Below are positions 56,982-64,000 of a stretch of 64,000 nt of DNA, in pieces. Under the pieces are notes generated by a model, which was not told the DNA's origin, made no database searches, and saw nothing but the letters and a program-made list of their open reading frames with translations. The translations under genes and the position numbers were made by a program. Origin of the DNA: Morchella semilibera (lineage: Eukaryota; Ascomycota; Pezizomycetes; Pezizales; Morchellaceae); the NCBI GenBank assembly GCA_009192285.1, contig WBVU01000004.1, positions 1,324,001 through 1,388,000 of the forward strand, written 5' to 3'. Within the stretch, counting starts at the first letter, position 1, and every line of letters starts with the position of its first letter.

Positions 56982-57437
56982 ATGCCTCAAGCTCAACCAG
57001 AACTTAAGAAGGTAGGAGAGAACTCTCTTGAGCTAGTGGTGGTCGCTAACTGGTTGGCAGTACCTCGATAAGCGCCTTTTCGTGCAGCTCAATGGCAGCC
57101 GCAAGGTCATTGGTGTGCTTAGAGGATACGATGTAGCTCTCCCTACTAGTCCTTTTCTCCATTAGACCTGAGTCTATCATGTCGTGGAACTTTACAGCGC
57201 AGCTTACGCGAACGGAATGCTAACGAGGGGTAATCTAGGTCTTCCTAAACATCGTTCTTGATGATGCCGTTGAGGAGAAGGATGGCGGTGAGAAAATCCG
57301 CATCGGCACAGTTGTGATAAGAGGAAACTCTGTTGTCATGTTGGAGGTACGTTTCTGGCCCTCCTACGGCCCTAATTGACTCCTGTGCGGTTGGACTTAC
57401 ATTGTTGTGTTAATAGGCACTCGAGAGAATAAACTAA
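56982..57437 (+). CDS. SMX2: Small nuclear ribonucleoprotein SmG
   Basis: Sm-fold subunit of the seven-member ring on U1, U2, U4 and U5 snRNAs. Four exons: 56982-57011, 57061-57132, 57239-57346 and 57417-57437, giving 231 nt and 76 aa, the usual SmG length. The protein reads 'MPQAQPELKKYLDKRLFVQL', 'NGSRKVIGVLRGYDVFLNIVL' (Sm1: the G-Y-D-x-F-L-N pattern), 'DDAVEEKDG', then 'IGTVVIRGNSVVMLEALERIN' (Sm2: the VIRGNS-type loop that contacts RNA). Both Sm motifs are intact. No single exon makes a long frame. Confidence 0.96.
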
Positions 57438-57868
57438 ACCTACAAAAACGAACGGGGACGATACGCGGATAATAAAATACGAAATTGCCATGGAGTAGGA
57501 TAGGGGAGCTATGTAGAATGAATACTGCATGGGTTAAGCCGATTGGGCTGGTTGGACTGCTCGGAATCTATAAACCACAGCTATCAAAAAGTGTTTCCGG
57601 ACCGATACCCACTACCAAAATTTCTTTCCGTTACTGGGCGTTCTGTCTTTGTTATGAACTTGATAATACTCAGTAGATGTAGTTTTGCTTGTGATCAGGT
57701 GTAGATATCAACAGTATAACTTGGTTTTGGACCTCCTTCATAGCTACGAAACCGGATATTTCGAGTTAAATGGTTCTTATAGCTGCCTAAAATTATACAA
57801 CACCAAAGCCAGAATACTCTAAAAAAACTACATGACAAAAAAAAAGTCCCCAAAAGTAAGACAAGATT
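57438..57868. other. Convergent intergenic, SmG / transporter
   Basis: 431 bp between facing stop codons, probably both 3' UTRs. The short frame at 57485-57676 has no recognisable product. Confidence 0.55.
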
Positions 57869-59272
57869 CTACCCAGCCTTAACCTCCCTCAACGGCTCCA
57901 ACGCCGGCGCCGCGCTCCTCACCTGTTTTGCCTCCAACTCAACCTTTGCATACCACGCGCCGCCCGCCAATGTCAAACAAATCCCCGTCACATTCAACCA
58001 ACTGACTGCGAGCCCCCAAAACATGATACTCAACACAATCGTCAGTATCTGCTTAACATTCGCCGCAACCGTCATCGTCAGGGCCCCCGTCTTCTTGTTT
58101 GCCGTGAAACTAATCACGTTGAGCGCAAACGCAATGGCCCCGTTGACCGCCAGCACAAGCACATCCCTGCCCCCCATATGCTCCGCAGCATACACCCCCA
58201 AGCGCTCGATCTCGCCCGTGCAGTACGCGTAGATGAGGGTCTGGGCGAGCGCCAGGGGACTCATGCGGAAGAGGAGCTCCAGGGGGGACAGGCGCAGGCC
58301 AGAGGTCTGGATGCGGTTTGTGACGACTGTCTTGAGCGCGGCGAGGAAGGCGCCGAGAAGTGTGAGGATGAAGCCGAGAGGGGTGAAGTAGTAGTCGCCG
58401 AAGGTGGCGAGGGCGACGCCGAGGACTACTGGGATGAGGGAGATGTAGGTGAGGCGGGAGTATGTCTTGGAGAAGAAGACGGCATAGATGAGGACGGTGA
58501 AGAAGGGGGTGGTGGCCCGGACAATCTGGTGGAAGGGGATTGTTACGAGGTTTCTAGATGTAGGTTAGCATGGGTGGGTTCTTGTGAAGTTTGTGTGGCC
58601 GACAGGCGTTGGGAAATGATATCCTTGAGCTTAATGTAACAAGCACAATATCATGCTCAAGATATCATTGCCTAACGTACTGTGCACTCTGTCATACTGT
58701 TTGACAGAAACCCACCAGGCTGGGTCAAAGAAAGAAAGAAAGGGAGACCGTATGACATACAATGAAACATTACTAATAGCGATATTGATCGTATAGAGTA
58801 TTGAGAACATGAGCATCACCAAATTCTCTTTATCAGTGAGCTGTGTCAACTCAAACGATCCTCTCATGTAAAATATCGAGCATCCGATAGTACCACATAG
58901 CGCATGGATTCCCGTTAACAAGTATGGAAATGGAAACTGATAATTTTGGTTGTTAGTATTTATTATTATTATTATTATTAAGTTCCTGGGTAATCGATCA
59001 TTTCCGGTTGTTTGGGTCCAATAACAAATGTATTGTAGTAACTATACCTTTCCCATGACAGCTTTATTGTAGAGCGTCAACGCCAGGTTGAGGACAAAGT
59101 AGATTGTGAGCCATGCGTATTTTGCTCGGACCGAATCCTGCGGTTGCTGGATGTCGGATGAGTTTTTGGTTGCCTGGGAAGACGAGGAGGATGAGGATGA
59201 GCTCGAGGCTGTCGAAGAGGAAGAGGATACATGTATCGGCAAAAGCCGAGCTGTTTGATCAGAAGAAGACAT
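57869..59272 (-). CDS. Triose-phosphate-translocator family (TPT/DUF250) nucleotide-sugar-type transporter
   Basis: Membrane transporter of the drug/metabolite superfamily, likely in Golgi or ER. The ATG at 59270-59272 opens 'MSSSDQTARLLPIHV', a poly-Ser run, then TM1 'YAWLTIYFVLNLALTLYNKAVMG'-like (split: YAWLTIYFVLNLAL, LYNKAVMGK). After an intron with a (TTA)n run come 'FPFPYLLTGIHALCGTIGC', 'MLMFSILYTINIAISNVSL', then, after another intron, 'NLVTIPFHQIVRATTPFFTV', 'YISLIPVVLGVALATFGDYY', 'LALAQTLIYAYCTGEIERLG' and the KKTGALTMTVAANVK helix pair, ending 'SWLNVTGICLTLAGGAWYAK'. 'NKxxxG', 'TPFFTV' and 'GDYYF' are TPT signatures; the KT dipeptide of the phosphate/sugar site is present ('ANKKTGALT'). 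About ten helices fit. Substrate unknown. An in-frame ATG at 59317 is an alternative start. Confidence 0.88.
58966..58983. repeat. (TTA)n run inside the transporter intron
   Basis: Six TTA/ATT units in the first intron (about 58939-59046) of the minus-strand transporter gene. Confidence 0.75.
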
Positions 59273-60208
59273 GTTGAAATTAACGCAATATGGGTTTAAG
59301 AGAATGTGGGGAAACAAGTTTAAGCTTAAAGAATTAACGAATGACTATGAAAAAAGAGGGTAAGATCCAAAGGGATCAAAGATTAAGAAACAGCAGGAAG
59401 GCTGGGTATTCTAAGTATAAGTAGTAGTAGGGGGAGGGGACATCGGACGTCTTTGTCCCGGGTACTTAAAGTGTGGGCAATGACCCAAGAATCATTTTAC
59501 ATTATTCTATTCCTACTCCAAGCCCCCTCCTCAAGTTCCTCACGCAATTCAACTTTTTCTTGGGGGTCTGGGAGACGTACCCCCTTGTCGAGATCTGTCT
59601 TGGCTCCAAGCAAAACGGCGGCGCATATTCTCCATTTGGTATCGTGAGAGAAGGAGAAGCCGTAGCCCGTAGTCTAGGGCCAGGGTTCTTCTGGGGGGCG
59701 CATCTGACGGCACCACATATGTAATTCCCCTTTTTAGCGTAGATGAGAGAACCAAGCACCAAGCAGGGAAAGTGATCGTCTCTCGCCCGGAACGAATTGG
59801 ATTGCTGACTTCTCAACTCCTTGGGTTACATTCGCTTTCCTTCTTCTTACTCCCATCAGCGCTGCAGAAGCTACACAAGCAAGAGTTACAATACTTGCAT
59901 GCAATACAATACAAGAGTTTTGATAGGCTATTATCATCTACTTCTTACCTCTCCCTCCTTCCACACATGAATAGCTGTATCCATATCTCGCAGGTCGAAT
60001 CGCAGCATACACATATCCATTTATTGAATTTTTGATTTGTGCTCTTTTTCTTCTTCCTCTTCCTTCTATCTGCTACTACCGTGCAGGTACATACACTTCC
60101 ATAACTAAACACACGCACGTACGCCATCGCCGAGACCAACCCACACACACACCCCCCCCCCACCCACCCCCCAGTACACTCAGTCAAACACCCCCCCCCC
60201 CCAAAGCG
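59273..60208. other. Divergent intergenic, TPT transporter / ZIP transporter
   Basis: About 940 bp with promoters for both genes. CT-rich and poly-C stretches (60151-60159, 60191-60202) lie just before the ZIP start codon. Frames at 59453-60187 overlap on both strands and are not convincing. Confidence 0.55.
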
Positions 60209-62198
60209 ATGAACTGCCCGACTCGCGACACGAATCCGTCGGGTTTGGAAGGTAATGTTTCGTTCCCGGAATACCCAGATAGACAGACTGAATCCCGTCT
60301 AACTGGAGCGCATTGGCAGGTTTCAACCAGAACCCACCTTATCTTGCGCCGGAGCTTACAACCAGAGCCTCACTCGTATGTTTCTCTACAAGCTTGTTCC
60401 TCCTACTGTTCCCCGGTATATGATGAGCTTGCAGTATTGATTACGATTGTTTATGTATGGGGGGAGTTAGGTCTGTGGTGGAAAATCCGATGGAGCTTAT
60501 AACCTTCCGTTACATGTGTTGGCGCTGTTCATCATATTGTTTCAGAGCATATTATGTTGGTGTTCTCTCTCTCTCTCTCTCTCTACATTATCCTGGAGCT
60601 CCGATGGATCTGGCGGAAAGGGAGATTTCTACAGTGCTGGTGTGATGGTGTTTTCGCATTTCGGGGGTGTGCTGATTACTTTTTTTTTTTTTTTAGCTTG
60701 CTCCTTTCCACTCATCGTCAAAAAGTTCCCGGCTGTCCGGGTCCCTCAACATTTCCTGTGAGCCGCCGCCTCCCTTCTATGTAGCTTCAAATCGTGTCAA
60801 ACTACCGCTTACAATTACCCCCCCAACCCAGATTCTTGTCACGACAGTAATTACCCACTCCCTTCCAGCTAACGCGCGACCCCACCCCATTCCTAACACT
60901 TCCACAGCTTCGGTACCGGCGTTTTAATAGCAACCGCATTCGTTCACCTCCTCCCCACAGCATTCACATCCCTCACCGACCCATGCCTCCCAAAATTTTG
61001 GAACAAGTCCTATCCCGCTATGGCCGGCCTCATTGCCATGATCTCTGTATTTGTCGTTGTCACCATTGAGATGGTTTTCAGCACTATGAACGGTGGATCT
61101 ATGGGTGGGTGTCATTCTTCGACCCCGCTCACTGGTGGCGTTACACCAAGTCATTCGCGCACAAACTCTACAACCATCCCGACGATTCATGAAGAGGATC
61201 CGGACGGTGGTCTGATTGGGATGATGCCAACAAGGCCCACCAGGCATAGACGCAGTGCTAGTATTGGGAAGCAGTTACAGAAGATTGAGAGGGAGAGTTT
61301 GGACCTGGATATTCTTCTACCGACACCAACTACAGCTGGGGGATCAGAGGCAGATGTGGAAGATAGTGATAGTGATAGTGATGGCGCAGACTCGGAGACA
61401 AGGGCGTTGACGGGGGGGCAGACGCGGGGTGCTGCGTTCAGACGCCCCAGGAGCTTGAGTGCCACTAGTATCAGACCGCAGAGGGTAGGAAGCAGGTTGA
61501 CGGAAGCGCAGCAGCAGCAAAAGAATTTACTGCAGGTTATGTTGTTGGAGGCTGGAATTTTGTTTCATAGTGTTTTTATTGGTGGGTCATATCATTATTA
61601 TATACGCCATGAATGAAACCGAGACAATTGGTTTACTGGAGCGGAAAACACTATGGTACTAACTTGACTTTTTCTTCTTTGCAGGGATGGCGCTGTCGGT
61701 CGCTACAGGATCGAACTTTATAGTCCTCCTTATCGCAATCACGTTCCACCAAACGTTTGAAGGGCTCGCCCTCGGAAGCCGCATCGCCTCCCTTTCCGCG
61801 TTTCCAAAGAACTCGCCGAAGCCATGGCTCATGTGTCTTGCGTACGGCACCACCACGCCCATCGGGCAGGCCATCGGGCTTGCAACGCGCAAGCTGTACG
61901 ACCCGGCCTCGCAGACGGGGCTGTTGATGGTTGGCATCATGAACGCGATCTCGTCTGGGCTGCTGCTCTTTGCGGGGCTGGTGGAGCTTCTGGCGGAGGA
62001 TTTTTTGAGCGACGAGTCGTATGTCATCTTGTCGGGCAAGAGACGAGTACAGGCCTGCGGCGCGGTTGCGGCGGGCGGGATGGGTATGGCGTTGATTGGT
62101 GCTTGGGTAAGTTACTACTGCTGCTACTGTTTGTGTACTTCACGGTGGTGGTGGGGGGGAAACATGACTGACTCTGTGCTTCTGTGGTGTAGGCTTAG
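60209..62198 (+). CDS. ZIP-family zinc (divalent metal) transporter
   Basis: Imports zinc or related metals across a membrane. The ATG at 60209 ('MNCPTRDTNPSGLEG') fits the Cys-containing start of fungal ZIPs. A later exon gives 'CGGKSDGAYNLPLHVLALFIILFQSIL' (TM1, 60471-60550, in part). An intron with a poly-T acceptor leads to 'CSFPLIVKKFPAVRVPQHFL', and another (60762 to about 60906) to 'FGTGVLIATAFVHLLPTAF' (TM3), 'AGLIAMISVFVVVTIEMVF' (TM4) and a long acidic cytosolic loop. The core is intact: 'LLEAGILFHSVFIGMALSVATGSNF' (helix 5, intron inside) and 'HQTFEGLALGSRIA' (helix 6), with the metal-binding His/Asn/Glu positions. It ends 'MGMALIGAWA' after an intron (62109-62192). The loop has few His residues, unlike many ZIPs. 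The first-exon junctions are uncertain. Confidence 0.88.
60563..60584. repeat. (CT)n run in the second ZIP intron
   Basis: About eleven CT units shortly after the likely donor near 60555. Confidence 0.7.
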
Positions 62199-63032
62199 AT
62201 AATTTTTGTTACAAGATGGGGGGGGGGGGTAAATAGATGATAATAGAGGTGGGATTGTGAGGGGGGGGGATTTTCATGTTATTCCACGTTTATATTTATT
62301 ATTGTATTGTATTGTATTGTTTTATCTTTTTGGTATCAATGTTCAAATCCCTTTGGTTAAGCCCCAGCACGGGAGCATTAAGACCTAGGCTGAGGTGAGG
62401 GAATACCTCAACCCCTTGATCGGTGAAGAGTATCTCGCCTTGATAGCTGTAATAGATGTGCAGAGTATATATCTTTGAGTAAATGCACTTTCCCCGTTTA
62501 CTCGGACACCACGCCAAGGCCCCCATCACGAGTGACAGTCCGTGACCAACCAACCGACGAGAGAACCCAATTAACATCCTCATCCTCTCTGCCCATGCAT
62601 TGCATATTATCCACAATCTACTCCACCTGCCTGCATAATAAACAGAATAGAAGACTGTGAACCGCATCTCCGCACGCCCAATCACTCGCGCCTGGGCCGC
62701 GCGCGCGCGCACGTGAAATCCCTGCCGATCGGTGCATGCTGTTTTGTTTCATCTCTGAAACAGCAGGACCGAAGCTCATAGCTTTTTAATTTACTTTACT
62801 CCCCCCTTAGATAGGTAGCTAGGAGGAAGAGAGAAGCTCCGGAATGAACGCCCATCTCATTTACTCTATATTACATTACTCTTGACCGACACTGTTTACG
62901 TTGAGTTGCCCTATAGCTAAGTACTGAGCTATAGGCCAGGGGCACTCTCTCACTTCACTCCCACATCTCCCACTCCACCACCGATCCCAAAAACTAGAGA
63001 CCACACAACACAACACGAAACGAAACGAAACG
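62199..63032. other. Intergenic after ZIP gene
   Basis: It has poly-G runs at 62219-62229 and about 62262-62269, a (TATTG)n patch near 62301-62321 and an alternating (GC)n run at 62700-62709. No gene recognised; a minus frame at 62299-62712 looks random. Confidence 0.55.
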
Positions 63033-63688
63033 ATGGAGCGCCGGCGAGCCAAAGCCCGCGCGCCCAAGAACCTGGGCTCCTCCGGCGGCGGCGGGAACGA
63101 GGCGGCGAAGGTGGGACGGAAGCGCCCCTCGCTGGCCGCACACGAGAGCGGCGGCGGGGGAAGCGGCGGAGGGTTCCTGATCCTGAGGTAGATCTAGAGG
63201 AAGAAGAAGAAGACGACGCAGAGGAAGAGGAAGAGGAAGAAGAGACACAGACACAGACGCCCCGCCGAAAGCCAAAGCCAAAGCCAAAGCCAGAGACGCA
63301 CAAACCCTCCACCAGCACCAGCACACGGAAGCAAAAGCGCAAACCCTCGCCGCCGCCCAGTGCCTCTCCCCGGAAGCGCCGTCCCCCGACTACTTCTACT
63401 GCTACTGCTACTGCTACGACGGCTGAGGTGCCAACGTCCGGCACGGTGCGCATCCACATCGTGCACTCGTTCGGGCGCGTGACGAGCCACGAGGTCCCGC
63501 GCGGCGCGCGGCTGGAGGAGCTGTTCCGCATGCACCACGAGGCGGGCGGGCGGGCGCCGGCGCGCGGCGTGGTGATGCGGCAGGTGGGCGGGGAGGTGGC
63601 GGTGGGCGGTGGGCGGTACTGGGTTCGTGTTGGGGAGGGGGAGGGGGGCAGGCGGTCGAGTGGGAGTGGGGGAGGGTGGGCGGGGTGA
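63033..63688 (+). CDS. Hypothetical low-complexity acidic/basic protein
   Basis: Not recognised. The ATG at 63033 opens 'MERRRAKARAPKNLGSSGGG'. A 77-nt intron (63111-63187) would join it in frame to 'VDLEEEEEDDAEEEEEEEE', a (Lys-Pro)n patch 'RKPKPKPKPETHK' and a Ser/Thr/Lys-rich linker. A compact part follows ('GTVRIHIVHSFGRVTSHEV', 'RLEELFRMHHEAGGRAPARG', 'VGGGRYWVRVGEG') that is the only segment likely to fold. It stops at 63688. A second, strongly acidic frame (63720-63893, ending 'SESEELDDDDDDE') may be a further exon. The alternating acidic and basic tracts suggest a nuclear protein (inference). Very high GC and purine bias means open frames can arise by chance here, on both strands. Confidence 0.5.
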
Positions 63689-64000
63689 AGGTGGAGGGGG
63701 CTGGGTGGGGGTTTGTGGATGGGGTGGCGTGGGTGGCGTGTGTGAGGAGGAGGGAGGAGGGGAGGAGGGGGAGGAGGAGGAGGGGGAGGAGGAGGAGGAG
63801 GGGACTGGCGAAGATGTAGAGGAGCAGGAGGATGTTGAGGGGGAGGTCGAGTCGGAGAGTGAAGAGCTCGACGACGACGATGACGACGAGTAGGCCGTAG
63901 TTTTAAAACTCGGCCATGAATAAATAAAACCTCTTCTTTCCTCCCTTCTTTTCTTTTCTTTCCTTTTTTTTTTTAAAGCCGTTATGATAGCTGTCTGCAT

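Noticed and set aside
60032-60502. 156-aa plus frame across the ZIP start
   Set aside because: Its frame differs from the conserved ZIP exons; it spans poly-C leader and intron.
63194-64000. 268-aa minus-strand frame rich in Ser, Pro and Leu
   Set aside because: Antisense image of the acidic/GC-rich plus-strand gene; composition follows from the repeat, no domain.

Overview
The window is nuclear DNA of a filamentous ascomycete. Nearly every recognisable gene is cut by short GT–AG introns of about 45–80 nt, there are no operons, and the proteins are closest in sequence to fungal orthologues. The many introns, roomy AT-leaning intergenic DNA with homopolymer and simple-repeat tracts, and the flavour of the gene at 51.6–54.9 kb suggest Pezizomycetes (morel/truffle relatives). 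That placement is inference; the fungal assignment is firm.

Layout. 0–7 kb: C-terminus of the splicing helicase Prp5, threonyl-tRNA synthetase, TRAPP subunit Bet5, an F-box/ankyrin protein (minus), and a tiny three-exon complex I subunit (NDUFB2). 7–8.1 kb: a broken CFA-synthase/coclaurine-N-methyltransferase-like gene. 8.1–10 kb: no gene seen. 10–20.5 kb: P5B ATPase Ypk9 (minus), Elongator Elp3 (plus, divergent from it) and a LAT-family amino-acid (methionine-type) permease. 21–30 kb: Cft2/CPSF-100 and a SNF2/STH1-type chromatin remodeller, both minus. 31–41 kb: adenosine kinase, an EST1/SMG7-type protein and the RNA exonuclease Rex3. 41–49 kb: mostly non-coding, with one hypothetical gene. 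49–55 kb: a small Gly/Ser-rich fungal protein and a 968-aa protein with a trypsin-like fold whose catalytic positions all look replaced. 55–63 kb: Ntr2-like splicing factor, SmG, a TPT-family transporter and a ZIP zinc transporter. 63–64 kb: a low-complexity hypothetical gene.

The gene set is mainly housekeeping, with a noticeable share of RNA metabolism: Prp5, Ntr2 and SmG (spliceosome), Cft2 (mRNA 3' ends), SMG7/EST1-like (mRNA decay), Rex3 (RNA trimming), Elp3 (tRNA wobble modification) and ThrRS. Ntr2 and SmG share a divergent promoter of under 300 bp. No biosynthetic cluster, intact transposon, CRISPR array or tRNA gene was found.

The most unusual signals are: (1) 23 perfect copies of the palindrome TACATGTA where about one is expected, 22 of them between genes; (2) the probable pseudo-protease at 51644–54903; (3) the multiply damaged methyltransferase at 7132–8086; (4) very small exons (16, 21 and 22 nt) in conserved genes; and (5) a frame break or unusually short intron near 49.8 kb. 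All exon boundaries were read by eye from splice signals plus conservation of the protein frame; no alignment was run.
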